A stretch of DNA of 64,000 nt, taken from assembly GCA_026400835.1 (NCBI GenBank), contig JAPLOA010000046.1, positions 1 to 64,000 on the forward strand. Reading direction: 5' to 3'. Below, in pieces: positions 25,969 through 35,288 of the stretch. Position 1 is the stretch's first letter, and every line of letters starts with the position of its first letter. The notes beneath the pieces were generated by a model. It made no database searches and was not told where the DNA came from. It saw nothing but the letters and a program-made list of their open reading frames with translations. The position numbers were made by a program, and so were the translations under genes. The DNA is from Planctomycetales bacterium. Lineage in GTDB: Bacteria > Planctomycetota > Planctomycetia > Planctomycetales > Planctomycetaceae.

Positions 25969-26955
25969 TCACTGTCTCGCGCGCTGATACCGATGAACTC
26001 GTCGACCTGTCAGAGTAAACCCTACATAAATCTTCGAAGCATCGTCAGTGACGGCCAGTCCATGAGGCCATTCAAAGTCTTCCTGCGAGTCCGTCGGTTT
26101 CGTCATGAATGAACTGAGGACTTCGCCCTGCCGATTGAGCTGCCGAACAATCCCGCTGTCCGCGTCCAGATTGGAGAGAACAAAAAGCGAACCTGCCGCA
26201 TAACGAACAGTCAAAGGACGCTCCAGGTGAGTCCAGATGGTTTGAACTTTCCCTTCCCGATTCAGGATCTGAACTCGATGGTTTTCTCGATCCGCCACAT
26301 ACAGAAGATCGTTCTCGTCTCTGGCAATGCTGTGTGGTGTCTGAAATTCGAGCGGACGTTTTCCTTTTTGGCCCCACGCGTGAATCATCCGGCCCTTCTG
26401 ATCAAATACTGCAACTCGAGCATTCGTGTAGCCGTCTGAGACGACGAAGCAGCCATCACTCAGCACAACGACATCGGTCGGTTTGCGAAAACCAATTTGA
26501 TCGCTGCCGAGCTCCAGCAACAGCGTTCCGGTCGAGTCGAATTGGAACACTTTGTCCTGCCCGCAGTCCACGATCCAGATGTTTCCGGCCGGATCGACAC
26601 TGATCTGATGCGGCATCACAAACAGACCTTCGCCCCACGAACCCACAAGACGGCCGTCGAGGTCATCAAAGACCAGCACCGCTGGCTTTTGAATTCGCTC
26701 CTGACGATATCCCGTAGACGGCATCCAGTGATTCTCACCCCGGTTCAGCACGAGGATTCTGCCATCCTTTGCGATGGCAACTCCCGCCACCTGGCAGGGT
26801 TCCTGACCAGAGCCGGGAAACTCGGCGGGCCATGTCGGATCAATTTCGAAGCCGGGAACCGCAGCCTCAGCCGACTGCAGTTGCTTTCCCGGGAACGCCA
26901 GTAATCCGGCCGCCCATGACAACTGCCCAAGAAAGAATCGCCTGTTCATTGTCAT
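25969..26955 (-). CDS. Exported NHL/6-bladed beta-propeller protein
   Basis: About 328 residues from an ATG at 26955 (26949 and 26973 are in-frame alternatives, none with a clear ribosome site). The N-terminus MTMNRRFFLGQLSWAAGLLAF has a twin-arginine-like motif. The body is a beta-propeller: GVAIAKDGRILVLNRGENHW, DPAGNIWIVDCGQDKVFQF, DGCFVVSDGYTNARVAVF, DENDLLYVADRENHRVQIL and DDASKIYVGFTLTGRRVHRY. The middle repeats resemble peptidylglycine alpha-amidating lyase-type propellers, but I see no firm reason to assign that activity. It follows the amidohydrolase gene by 62 bp on the same strand, so the two may be co-transcribed. Confidence 0.85.
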   Translation of the reverse strand: MTMNRRFFLGQLSWAAGLLAFPGKQLQSAEAAVPGFEIDPTWPAEFPGSGQEPCQVAGVAIAKDGRILVLNRGENHWMPSTGYRQERIQKPAVLVFDDLDGRLVGSWGEGLFVMPHQISVDPAGNIWIVDCGQDKVFQFDSTGTLLLELGSDQIGFRKPTDVVVLSDGCFVVSDGYTNARVAVFDQKGRMIHAWGQKGKRPLEFQTPHSIARDENDLLYVADRENHRVQILNREGKVQTIWTHLERPLTVRYAAGSLFVLSNLDADSGIVRQLNRQGEVLSSFMTKPTDSQEDFEWPHGLAVTDDASKIYVGFTLTGRRVHRYQRARQ

Positions 26956-27017
26956 GTTGTTGACCAATCTCATATCGCCGTGAACAGGCGATGCTGCGGT
27001 CGACACAGCCCCCTCGA

Positions 27018-28292
27018 TCAGAAGACCGGTGCCGCAAGCTGCCCCGCCTTCACAAGCCCGCCCTGCATGACAGCAATAAACCGACTGCGATCTTCCAGAA
27101 CTCGTATATCCTGCAGCGGATCTCCGTCAACAATCAGCAGATCCGCCAGTTTTCCGACTTCGACGGTGCCAATCTCATGCAGTCGTCCCAGAATCCTCGC
27201 ACCGTTCCTGGTCGCGCAGGTTAAAACTTCAAGAGGAGAAAATCCGACAAAGTTCACGAAGAAGGAAAGTTCGCGAGCATAGTCGCCGTGAGGATTCCAG
27301 GCGAAGCCATAATCGCCGCCCATACCCAGAGTTCCGCCGGCCTTAAGAATTCTGCGAGCACTCTCGGCACCACCATCGAGCGTTTCCTGATGACCGTCGA
27401 TCACTTGCTGCGACATCCCAAACTCCGGCCCGCGCTGGATGCTGGCGTATTCGAAATACAGAGCCGGAACGCACGGGACATCTCGCTGCAAAATCAGGTC
27501 GAGGCATTCATCGTCGACAAACGTGCCGTGTTCGATGGAGTCGTAACCGGCTTTCAACGCGTTCCTGATCCCTTCGGTGGCTCGACAATGTCCGGTGACT
27601 TTCATTCCGTGATTGTGAGCAGTCTCGACAACCGCATGCATTTCCTCGAAGGTCATGCACAGCGTGTGATGATCATTGGTGTCAGGAGCAGCGGCATCTC
27701 CCGTGGGATAGGTCTTCACCCATTCGATTCCATCCTTCACCAGTTTCCTCACAGCGGAGCGTGCTTCGATGGGACCGTTGATGAGAAGGACAAGACCTTC
27801 CATACCGATTTTTCGGAAGTCCGGATTCCAGTCCATCAGTCCACCGACGCCGCAGATTTCTCGCCCGCTGCTCGCAAGACGCGGGCCGACGAAGATATCA
27901 GATTCGATCGCTTTCTTAAGCCAGACGTCAATATTGAACAGACTGCCTCCGCTGCGTGCTGAGGTATAACCGCATTCAACGGCCAGCTTTGCGTTGGCAG
28001 CGGCCAGCAGAGTCACGTATTCGACGGGGTATTTGATGTCGAGATCTTCAAGGGCTGCGACATTGAAGTAGGTCGGATGGAAATGAGCTTCGATGAGCCC
28101 CGGAAGAATCGAGCCTCCTTTGGCATCAATGACTCTCGCATCCGGATCCTGAGCAGGAGCCTCATTCGCCGGCCCTGCCCAGGCGATTTTTCCATCCTTT
28201 AGAATGACGACCGCATTCGCAACCGGCTTTCCGCCATTCCCGTCAATAAGCTGTCCATTTCGAACAATCGTGGTGCCGACGTGTGTCTTCAT
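27018..28292 (-). CDS. Amidohydrolase family protein (imidazolonepropionase/prolidase-like)
   Basis: A 424-residue metal-dependent amidohydrolase. The N-terminal beta-sandwich contains GSILPGLIEAHFH, giving the first HxH metal pair (HFH). Later ligands are expected in WVKTYPTGD (bridging Lys), VTGHCRA, SIEHGTFVDDE and GMGGDYGF (catalytic Asp). The C-terminus GTVEVGKLADLLIVDGDPLQDI is the standard closing motif. The ATG at 28292 (MKTHVGTTIVRNG) has AAGGA upstream. No signal peptide, so cytosolic. Members hydrolyse cyclic amides or Xaa-Pro dipeptides; the substrate here is open. The NHL gene follows and pgk diverges upstream. Confidence 0.9.
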   Translation of the reverse strand: MKTHVGTTIVRNGQLIDGNGGKPVANAVVILKDGKIAWAGPANEAPAQDPDARVIDAKGGSILPGLIEAHFHPTYFNVAALEDLDIKYPVEYVTLLAAANAKLAVECGYTSARSGGSLFNIDVWLKKAIESDIFVGPRLASSGREICGVGGLMDWNPDFRKIGMEGLVLLINGPIEARSAVRKLVKDGIEWVKTYPTGDAAAPDTNDHHTLCMTFEEMHAVVETAHNHGMKVTGHCRATEGIRNALKAGYDSIEHGTFVDDECLDLILQRDVPCVPALYFEYASIQRGPEFGMSQQVIDGHQETLDGGAESARRILKAGGTLGMGGDYGFAWNPHGDYARELSFFVNFVGFSPLEVLTCATRNGARILGRLHEIGTVEVGKLADLLIVDGDPLQDIRVLEDRSRFIAVMQGGLVKAGQLAAPVF

Positions 28293-28544
28293 ACAGGAAT
28301 CCTTGTCAGGAGATTGCAAAGGGCAGGATTTGCGGATGCTTCAACAGGCTGTTGCGTAACGCTCTCGTCACCGCACCAGCGTCGTCGTGGAGCCGGCATT
28401 GTGGCTGAATGAGGTTTACTCCGTCTACTGATCCGTTCAGGGAATTCCTTCGCCTTAACTGTGCGACCCGGCTTCCGGTCGTTACGATCCCGGCGGTGGG
28501 TGTCTCTTCATTTCTGTATGCAAAGCTGTTGTAAGAATCTGATC

Positions 28545-29732
28545 ATGGCGAAGAAATCAATTGCTGACGTGGATGTTGCTGGTAAGACCGTTCTGATGCG
28601 AGTGGACTTCAATGTGCCACTGGACGATCAGTGCAATGTGACGGACGATCGTCGTGTTCGCATGGCCGTGCCTTCCATCAAGTCTGTCATTGACCGCGGT
28701 GGGAAACTGGTACTGTGCAGCCATCTGGGCCAGCCGAAGGATGGAGAAGATCTGGCGAAGTATAGCTTGAAACCAGCGGCCGCTGTGCTGGCGTCACTGC
28801 TGGGCAAGCCTGTCGCTTTCGCAACCGACACTGTTGATGCAGATGCCGTCGCGAAAGTCGGAGCCTTGAAGAGCGGCGATGTTGTGTTGCTGGAGAACCT
28901 GCGATTCAACAAGGGCGAGAAGAAGGGTGATGCTGTCTTCGCCGGAAAGCTGGCTGGGTTTGCTGATATCTACTGCAACGATGCATTTGGTACCTGTCAC
29001 CGCACCGACGCTTCGATGGTCGCCGTTCCGCAGGCCATGGTCGGCAAACCACGCGTCGTTGGTTTTCTTGTGCAGAAGGAAGTCAAGTACCTCTCCGATG
29101 CCATCGCGAATCCTAAGCGACCATTCATTGCCATCCTCGGCGGTGCCAAAGTTTCTGACAAGATCAACGTCATCAGGAATCTGCTCACGATCTGCGACAA
29201 AGTTCTGATCGGCGGAGCCATGGCTTACACGTTTGCGGTCGCCAGGGGTGGAAAAGTAGGCCGGAGCCGAGTCGAACTGGACCGAGTCGAGCTCGCCAAA
29301 GAACTGATGGCCGCTGGCGGTGCAAAGCTGGTTTTGCCGGTGGATACTCATTGCGGCGATGCGTTCAACGGGAACTGCAATAAGGTCGTGGTCAAGGCCG
29401 GAGAGATTCCGGACACATTCGAAGGGTTCGATATCGGGCCCGAAACCGCAAAGCTTTACGCGGCCGAAGTTGCTAACGCCGGCACGGTGGTCTGGAACGG
29501 GCCGATGGGGGTTTTTGAAATGTCGCCGTTCGATGCAGGGACTCGAGCCGTCGCCGAAGCGATTGCGAACAGCTCCTCGACCAGCATCATCGGTGGTGGT
29601 GACAGTGCTGCGGCGATTCAGCAATTGGGTTTTGCGGACAAAGTTTCACACGTCAGTACGGGCGGTGGAGCTAGTTTGTCCATGCTTGAAGGTGAGAAAT
29701 TCGCCGCGGTTGAATTGCTCGACGAAGCGTAA
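28545..29732 (+). CDS. pgk: Phosphoglycerate kinase
   Basis: A 395-residue phosphoglycerate kinase catalysing the ATP-forming step between 1,3-bisphosphoglycerate and 3-phosphoglycerate in glycolysis, reversed in gluconeogenesis. Signatures run in order: [40 protein letters not shown], the hinge [19 protein letters not shown], and the nucleotide site [16 protein letters not shown] with GGGDSAAAI and [14 protein letters not shown]. Length is normal. The ATG at 28545 ([10 protein letters not shown]) fits the family; the in-frame extension upstream does not. Cytosolic. Single-gene unit; neither gapdh nor another glycolytic gene is adjacent. Confidence 0.97.
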   Translation: MAKKSIADVDVAGKTVLMRVDFNVPLDDQCNVTDDRRVRMAVPSIKSVIDRGGKLVLCSHLGQPKDGEDLAKYSLKPAAAVLASLLGKPVAFATDTVDADAVAKVGALKSGDVVLLENLRFNKGEKKGDAVFAGKLAGFADIYCNDAFGTCHRTDASMVAVPQAMVGKPRVVGFLVQKEVKYLSDAIANPKRPFIAILGGAKVSDKINVIRNLLTICDKVLIGGAMAYTFAVARGGKVGRSRVELDRVELAKELMAAGGAKLVLPVDTHCGDAFNGNCNKVVVKAGEIPDTFEGFDIGPETAKLYAAEVANAGTVVWNGPMGVFEMSPFDAGTRAVAEAIANSSSTSIIGGGDSAAAIQQLGFADKVSHVSTGGGASLSMLEGEKFAAVELLDEA

Positions 29733-30048
29733 TTACGCCCTGTTTTCCGGGGATGTGGAGGGATTTACTTGCTGAGCAGCGAAGCCCTCAGGGTTTCTGA
29801 AAGTGCTGTTTGACAAACGTCCCTCCGCCACTGTAAAACGGGAGGCCTGCGGAACATGCAACTCATGTTCAGGCGGTAGTGAATTCGGTGACCTTGATCA
29901 GGACGTCGATCAGGGAAGTTTTTTCCGGCACGGTGTACATGAAGGCCGGGTGATCGCGGAAGACCTCGATCGAGGATTGCCTCAATCGTGGCCGCGTTCG
30001 GAAGTAGTCGTTTTTTGTGGCGGTTTTCCGCTGCGAGGCGTATCCCAA
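29733..30048. other. Gene-free gap between pgk and a secreted-protein gene
   Basis: A weak hairpin, GAAGCCCTCAGGGTTTC (near 29780), could end pgk transcription. The rest presumably carries the promoter of the next gene. A reading frame in phase with the next gene spans most of the gap but shows no family features. Confidence 0.4.
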
Positions 30049-30927
30049 ATGAAGCGATTGATTGCGACAGTATTGACGGTCGGTTTTTTTGTGGCCTCAT
30101 CCGGCTCAGCCAGCGCTTGCTGTCTTTGGCCTTTTGGCGGATGGTGGGGAGCTGGTTATGGTGGCTATTACAGCGCCGGGTATGCTCCTTATGTTCCGCC
30201 GATGGGTTACTATTCGGCTGGCTATGCCCCGATGGACTGCTGTGCTCCAGCCTGCTGTGATCCCTGTGGTGCTGCCGGTTGCAGTTCAGGCTCATGCGCC
30301 GGAACTAATCCTTCCGGAAGTCTGAAGCCTGAAACGGATACGAACTTCGAAAAGGGCACGAAGGAAAACGACACCTACGACGAATTCGACCGAGCACCAT
30401 TGCGACGTCGCCAGGATGATCCGGATCGGACGCTCGATCCCGCCGATTCGCAGGCTCGGAAACGTCCGGTTGACCCGGATCCTGTTGATGATTTCCGCTC
30501 TCGCCCCATGGGCGGTACAGCGGCCGATGATCCTTCCTTCGAATTGGATCCCGCTGGAGAACAGATCAAGAACAAGCCTCCAATGGATGATCCGGCTGTT
30601 GATATTCCCCCAGTGGATTCTGCAGATCCAGCGGCCCCCATGATCGATCCAGCACCGGGCACAGATAACACAGATTCGTTTCTGGATCTCGACAAAAAGG
30701 CGAATGGTTCGACGAAGGTTGAGGAGCCTGAAAGTTCTTTGCAGACGTTTTCCAGCACTTTCAATGAAGTTGTCGCTCCAAAGCGATTGGCGTCTCGATC
30801 ACTGCCAGCCATTGGCTCCAAAGCGAAGATTTCTTTCGCAGGCAAGTCTTCAGACGATAAGTCGCGGCCGAATGTTCCAGTGCGGTGGATCTCTGTTCCG
30901 ATGCCGGAAGGCAACGTTCGGCTGTAA
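30049..30927 (+). CDS. Secreted Cys/Tyr/Gly-rich protein with acidic low-complexity body
   Basis: A 292-residue exported protein, family not recognised. ATG 30049 opens a signal peptide (MKRLIATVLTVGFFVASSGSASA). The mature N-terminus is unusual: CCLWPFGGWWGAGYGGYY, a repeated YYSAGYAP module (twice), then the cluster DCCAPACCDPC and further cysteines, about ten in ~60 residues. The remaining two thirds is Asp/Pro/Arg-rich and probably disordered (DDPDRTLDPAD, DPVDDF, DPAVDIPPVDSADPAAP). A short basic C-terminus follows (VAPKRLASRSLP...). The Cys cluster could form disulfide links in an envelope or surface structure (inference). A hairpin terminator with a T-tract follows at 30969-31002. Confidence 0.75.
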   Translation: MKRLIATVLTVGFFVASSGSASACCLWPFGGWWGAGYGGYYSAGYAPYVPPMGYYSAGYAPMDCCAPACCDPCGAAGCSSGSCAGTNPSGSLKPETDTNFEKGTKENDTYDEFDRAPLRRRQDDPDRTLDPADSQARKRPVDPDPVDDFRSRPMGGTAADDPSFELDPAGEQIKNKPPMDDPAVDIPPVDSADPAAPMIDPAPGTDNTDSFLDLDKKANGSTKVEEPESSLQTFSSTFNEVVAPKRLASRSLPAIGSKAKISFAGKSSDDKSRPNVPVRWISVPMPEGNVRL

Positions 30928-30966
30928 TCAGTCCAGTTGATGTGAAAGTACAGACCTGAAGAACGA

Positions 30967-31002
30967 TGGCCCGGCGGATCATTCCGACCGGGCTTTCTTT
31001 TT
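30967..31002 (+). terminator. Rho-independent terminator
   Basis: GCCCGG (30969-30974) and CCGGGC (30988-30993) form a stem with a 13-base loop, followed by TTTCTTTTT. It lies 40 bases after the stop of the Cys-rich protein gene. Because the possible early start of the next gene (30966) falls inside it, the later ATG at 31086 is preferred. Confidence 0.8.
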
Positions 31003-31085
31003 GGTTCGTTTCAGGGCCGGGAATGGTTTCTCCCCGGCTGCGGCCTTCATCGTGTTTCTCCGTGACGACTTGCTGGAATCGACTT

Positions 31086-32510
31086 ATGCATTCCGAAACT
31101 GCTCATGTACTCGCTTTCGTCTGCGATCGGGAGTCGCGCATTAAATCGCTGGCGGTCCATGCCGGATTGAGTGCTGATTTCTCAGAAGGAAGTTCGTTAC
31201 TTGATGCCATTACTCTCGTCGGATCCAGCGCCGACCTGCGGCAACTCTGGCTGGAAATGATCAACGGCCGATCCGGTATTCAGGGAGAAACGGATGTTTT
31301 GCTGACGTCCAATGGCCCTCCAATACGAATGCTGTTTCATGCCATACCGTTGCACAAAGGCACCGACGAGGGCATGTTTCTGGTCACTCTGTGTTCCGGG
31401 GTGCAGGTCATTAGTGCGGGGCCGGACGAAGTTGCACGGAGTCGCGCTGTTCTGGACACGGCCGTGGATTCGATTGTCACCATCAACTCCACGGGCATCA
31501 TCTGCTCCGTGAATCCGTCTGTGGTCCGAATGTTTGGCTATCAGGAGGCAGAGCTTATCGGGCGAAACGTCTCGATGTTGATGCCCGAACCCTACAAAAG
31601 CGAACATGATTCCTACATGTCACGTTACCTGGAGACGCGAATACCATCGATCATCGGCATCGGACGCCAGGTTGTGGGGCGGAAAAAGAACGGTCGTGAG
31701 TTTCCCGCGCATCTGGCCGTGAGCGAATTCACCGTGCTCGGCGTGCGTTTCTTTACCGGTATTATTCGCGATTTGAGCGAACTGGAACGAGTTCAGAAAC
31801 AACTGCTGCAGTCCGAACGTCTGGCCGCGATCGGGCAGATGGTGACCGGGCTGGCTCATGAAAGCCGCAATGCCCTGCAGCGCGCTCAGGCGTGCCTCGA
31901 TATGTTGTCACTGGATCTGCAGAACAGCCCCGAACAGTTGGATCTCGCGCGGCGGGCCACAACGGCGTTGCAGGATCTGCACCGACTGTATGAAGAAGTT
32001 CGTAGTTACGCGGCTCCTATTCATCTGGAATATCGTCAGTGTGAGCTGTCGACGATCTGGAAGAAGGAATGGGAGAATCTCGCGACCGTCCGTCGCGACA
32101 GAACGATCCAGTTGATTGAAGCCGAGGGCAATCAGAATATTTCCTGCGAAGTGGATGTGCATCGTATGGAGCAGGTCTTTCGCAATATCCTGGAGAACGC
32201 CATTCACGCCTGTGGTGACACAGGTGTGATTACGATCCGCTCTTCAATCACCGAGTGGCAGGGGGAACCCGCCGGACGGATCGCCGTTCAGGATGATGGC
32301 GTCGGACTGACCCCCGAAATTGCTCAGCAGGTCTTCGAACCATTCTTTACGACGAAGCAAAGAGGTACCGGCCTCGGGATGGCCATCGTCAATCGCATTA
32401 TGACGGCCCATGCCGGCTTTGTTTCTGCCGGGATTCTCACCCCCAAAGGAGCAGAAATTGTTCTGATTGTTCCACTCCGGATGCCGATTCGGAATGCGGT
32501 TCGCTCTTGA
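31086..32510 (+). CDS. PAS-domain sensor histidine kinase, FixL-like
   Basis: A 474-residue soluble histidine kinase without membrane segments. Residues ~1-110 form a degenerate PAS-like region. Residues ~115-235 are a clear PAS domain close to the FixL type: LMPEPYKSEHDSYMSRY followed by IIGIGRQVVGRKKNG. His174 and Arg194 are spaced exactly as the haem ligand and the gas-contact arginine of FixL (His200/Arg220 in the Bradyrhizobium protein). Many non-haem relatives share this motif, so haem binding is a hypothesis. The phospho-acceptor is His258 (GLAHESRNALQ). The ATPase part has ILENAIHACGD and EPFFTTKQRGTGLGMAIV. The sigma-54 activator 117 bp downstream is the likely partner. ATG 31086. 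Confidence 0.9.
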   Translation: MHSETAHVLAFVCDRESRIKSLAVHAGLSADFSEGSSLLDAITLVGSSADLRQLWLEMINGRSGIQGETDVLLTSNGPPIRMLFHAIPLHKGTDEGMFLVTLCSGVQVISAGPDEVARSRAVLDTAVDSIVTINSTGIICSVNPSVVRMFGYQEAELIGRNVSMLMPEPYKSEHDSYMSRYLETRIPSIIGIGRQVVGRKKNGREFPAHLAVSEFTVLGVRFFTGIIRDLSELERVQKQLLQSERLAAIGQMVTGLAHESRNALQRAQACLDMLSLDLQNSPEQLDLARRATTALQDLHRLYEEVRSYAAPIHLEYRQCELSTIWKKEWENLATVRRDRTIQLIEAEGNQNISCEVDVHRMEQVFRNILENAIHACGDTGVITIRSSITEWQGEPAGRIAVQDDGVGLTPEIAQQVFEPFFTTKQRGTGLGMAIVNRIMTAHAGFVSAGILTPKGAEIVLIVPLRMPIRNAVRS

Positions 32511-32627
32511 AGCGACAAGCGTTCTCGTTCCTGATGTGGTTTAAAAAAACGTGCATGCTGACATCATTCGCACACAAGCGTGCGGGGATGCACACTTGCA
32601 CGATGAGTGGTCGAGCTGGAGTTCTAC

Positions 32628-34037
32628 ATGCCTACGAATAGTCCTGTGAATTTGCTGATTGTCGAAGACGACCCGGACTTTCGTGAAACGTGTGTCCGCT
32701 GGATGACGCGTAAGGGGCATAAGGTCCACGGGGCTGCGAACGGACATGAAGCTCTGGACATTTGTGAGCGTCGCTCGTTCGATGTCGCCATCGTCGACAT
32801 GAACATGCCGGGCCTCTCAGGGCTCGAGGTTCTGGATCGGATGAAGGTTTCGCAACCGGAAACAGAGGTCATCATTCTGACCGGCCAGGGAACGATCGAG
32901 AGCGCAGTAAACGCCATGAAGCTTGGCGCTTGTGACTATTTGACCAAACCGTTTCCGCTCGATGAGCTTGAACAACGCTGTTTGATGGCGTTTGAACGCG
33001 CAAAGCTGCATCGCGAGAATCGACAGCTCAAGGCCATCATCGAACGCGCGCATACTCCCGTGAAAATCGTTGGGGAATCAGCTCGCATGCGGGAAGTGTT
33101 TCGCCTGATTGAACGAGTCGCCCCGACGGACAAACCGGTTCTGATTCAGGGTGAGAGCGGCACGGGTAAAGAACTGGTGGCTCGTGCTCTGCAGCAACAA
33201 AGCCATCGTGCTAATCGCCCGTTCGTTACAATCAACTGCGCAGCACTACCGGAACAGCTTGTGGAAAGTGAATTATTCGGCCACCGCAAGGGTGCGTTCA
33301 CCGGAGCCAACGAGGACCGGGCGGGATTGTTTGAAGTGGCCGATGGTGGCACGCTGTTCATCGACGAAATTGGTGAATTGCCTGGTGCGCTGCAGCCTAA
33401 ACTCCTGCGTGCTTTGGAAGACGGATCGATTCGTCGAGTCGGCTCGCATCGAGAACGCAGGGTCGATGTGCGACTGATCGCAGCGACGAACCGAACGCTG
33501 GTCGATGAAGTTGCGGCCGGTCGATTTCGCGAAGATCTCTATTATCGAATCAACGTCATGTCCCTGGAACTTCCGCCTCTGAGAAAGCGTGAAGGAGACG
33601 TTCCGCTGTTAATCAAGTCCATGCTGCAAAAAGACTGGACGATTACGGATGAAGCATCCCGAGCGATGGAGATCTATCGCTGGCCTGGAAACGTTCGACA
33701 ACTCAAGAATGCGCTCGAGCGTGCTCAGATTCTGGCCAACGAGCATGTGATCACGATCGACGATCTTCCGGCTGAGGTCTATGACTCCCATGAGCATGCC
33801 GGATCGGAAAGCGTTCAGCTCGGAAGCGGAACTCCTGCCAACAGCGCAGAACGTCCCAATCATGTCGCCGTACCGGGATCGCCGCGTTTGGAAGATCTGG
33901 AGAAGGCTCATATTGTCGAAATCCTGCGGCAGCAGAACGGCAACAAAGCCCGCACCGCCCGAATTCTTGGAATCCACCGCCGAAAGCTCTACCGGCTGCT
34001 GGAACGATACGGTATCGCCGACGAACGTCCGGTTTAA
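32628..34037 (+). CDS. NtrC-family sigma-54-dependent response regulator
   Basis: A 469-residue activator with three domains. The receiver has the acidic pair EDD near the N-terminus, phospho-acceptor Asp57 (VDMNMPGLSG), and the switch Thr/Lys (ILTGQG, YLTKPF). The AAA+ domain has Walker A GESGTGKE, the sigma-54 contact loop GAFTGA, Walker B GGTLFIDEIGELP and the arginine segment RFREDLYYRINV. The C-terminal Fis-type helix-turn-helix is GNKARTARILGIHRRKLYRLL. It activates RNA polymerase with sigma-54 at -24/-12 promoters. The ATG at 32628 has TGGAG upstream. It is likely phosphorylated by the FixL-like kinase just upstream. I found no convincing -24/-12 promoter nearby, so its targets are probably elsewhere. 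Confidence 0.95.
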   Translation: MPTNSPVNLLIVEDDPDFRETCVRWMTRKGHKVHGAANGHEALDICERRSFDVAIVDMNMPGLSGLEVLDRMKVSQPETEVIILTGQGTIESAVNAMKLGACDYLTKPFPLDELEQRCLMAFERAKLHRENRQLKAIIERAHTPVKIVGESARMREVFRLIERVAPTDKPVLIQGESGTGKELVARALQQQSHRANRPFVTINCAALPEQLVESELFGHRKGAFTGANEDRAGLFEVADGGTLFIDEIGELPGALQPKLLRALEDGSIRRVGSHRERRVDVRLIAATNRTLVDEVAAGRFREDLYYRINVMSLELPPLRKREGDVPLLIKSMLQKDWTITDEASRAMEIYRWPGNVRQLKNALERAQILANEHVITIDDLPAEVYDSHEHAGSESVQLGSGTPANSAERPNHVAVPGSPRLEDLEKAHIVEILRQQNGNKARTARILGIHRRKLYRLLERYGIADERPV

Positions 34038-34074
34038 GCTGGCAGCGCCATTCCGGGCATTTGTTCCGCAGTAC

Positions 34075-34106
34075 TAAACGACCGAAAAATTAAACGACCG
34101 AAAAAT
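34075..34106. repeat. 16-bp tandem duplication
   Basis: TAAACGACCGAAAAAT occurs twice head to tail (34075-34090 and 34091-34106), between the regulator gene and the convergent deacetylase gene. It holds no gene and no hairpin; probably a slippage or repair scar. Confidence 0.8.
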
Positions 34107-34265
34107 TGAGCACAAAGACATGTCTCGGTCACTAAATCTTCCGGTCCGAAAACTCATCGCTCGCCGCTTCTCAATCCGCCCATCGGAATCTGCTCAGAAA
34201 TTGATTACCCCACGCAAGCTGCAGTCGATGCAGACTTCCGATCTGCGATCCAAACTTCGCGTGAA

Positions 34266-35288
34266 TCAGGCCACAGTGTCAGCGATCTCATCCAACGTCA
34301 CCAGTTGGGCCCTACCCTGCGAATTCTTCACCAGCGAACAAATCAGTTCCACAGCGCGGAAGTCAGGATCTCTGTAACCCAGACAGGAGGGATGTGCCAG
34401 AAAGTCAAACACAGCCTTGTTTTCGATCGCCCAGTTCACGCAACGCTCAATCGCTTCCAGAAACCACTCCAGCTCCCAGCGGCCGGTTCGAAAAGCTCCG
34501 ATATCACTAATCGGGTTCATGGGGATTTCAATCAGCCCTGTCGGATAAACGAACGGTTGTGCGTCTTTCTGTTTTGCCACGATGTCGGCGTAAACGTCGG
34601 CGGACGGTTCTTTCATGGCTTCACTGTTAGCGTGGGGCGGATACTTGCTGCTGACCCAGCGAAATCCTGCATCCAGAAGCAATTGCTGAATGTCTTCTCT
34701 GCCGGTGAGTCCATCGGAAAACCCTCCCGGAGTCCGGAAGCCTCTATTATCAATGCCGGCTCGATGCTTGAGACCCATGGTCGTCAGCCGCACATTCTCG
34801 CGAATCACCTGCTCGGTGGTCATCCCTTCAATCAGCCACGGCGCTCTTTGAAAGCGAAACTGCAGATCCTGAGTCCGAGTGGCCAGAACATTAACATGGT
34901 CGTAAGTATGATTCCCGACAGGATGGCCTTCTTTGGCCAGCTCAGTCAACCAGGAAACGTCAGGTTGTTCGAGTACTCGGCCGACACAGAAATAGTGGAT
35001 GTATCCGCCAGCCTGTTTGACTCTTCGCCCGGCTTCGACCGAGTAGGCTTTGGTGGCTTCGTTGAGATTTCCCTTCTCAAAGTTCCAATGCGTATCTTCC
35101 CAGGCCGGGAAGTTGGCAGACATTTCCAGATCCAGAGTGATTGCGATCTGCGCCGTTGATCGCTCCCTGATTGGCCGGGCCCCGGTGCAGCATAAGGCCG
35201 CCACTGCCGAACTGGCCAGGAAGCCTCGGCGAGACAAAGCTCCGTTAAACGTAACCTGCGAAGGCAGAGATGGACGGCTGATGCTCAT
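34266..35288 (-). CDS. Polysaccharide deacetylase family protein, Tat-exported
   Basis: A 340-residue carbohydrate esterase-4-like protein. The ATG at 35288 has GGAG eight bases upstream and opens a twin-arginine signal (LSRRGFLASSAVAALCCTG). NodB-type motifs: the first aspartate in ITLDLEM, the metal pair in GHPVGNHTYDHV (HxxxDH-like spacing), the RTPGG loop (GFRTPGGFSDG), and a C-terminal FDFLAHPSCLGYRD that may supply the last histidine. It would remove acetyl or related groups from a glycan in the periplasm. The first aspartate segment has LDLE where many members have DDG, so activity is not certain. Divergent from the PhyH-family gene. Confidence 0.85.
   Translation of the reverse strand: MSISRPSLPSQVTFNGALSRRGFLASSAVAALCCTGARPIRERSTAQIAITLDLEMSANFPAWEDTHWNFEKGNLNEATKAYSVEAGRRVKQAGGYIHYFCVGRVLEQPDVSWLTELAKEGHPVGNHTYDHVNVLATRTQDLQFRFQRAPWLIEGMTTEQVIRENVRLTTMGLKHRAGIDNRGFRTPGGFSDGLTGREDIQQLLLDAGFRWVSSKYPPHANSEAMKEPSADVYADIVAKQKDAQPFVYPTGLIEIPMNPISDIGAFRTGRWELEWFLEAIERCVNWAIENKAVFDFLAHPSCLGYRDPDFRAVELICSLVKNSQGRAQLVTLDEIADTVA

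Noticed and set aside
30966-31085. Earlier start of the FixL-like kinase
   Set aside because: It lies within a terminator hairpin of the previous gene, and the residues do not resemble any PAS domain.
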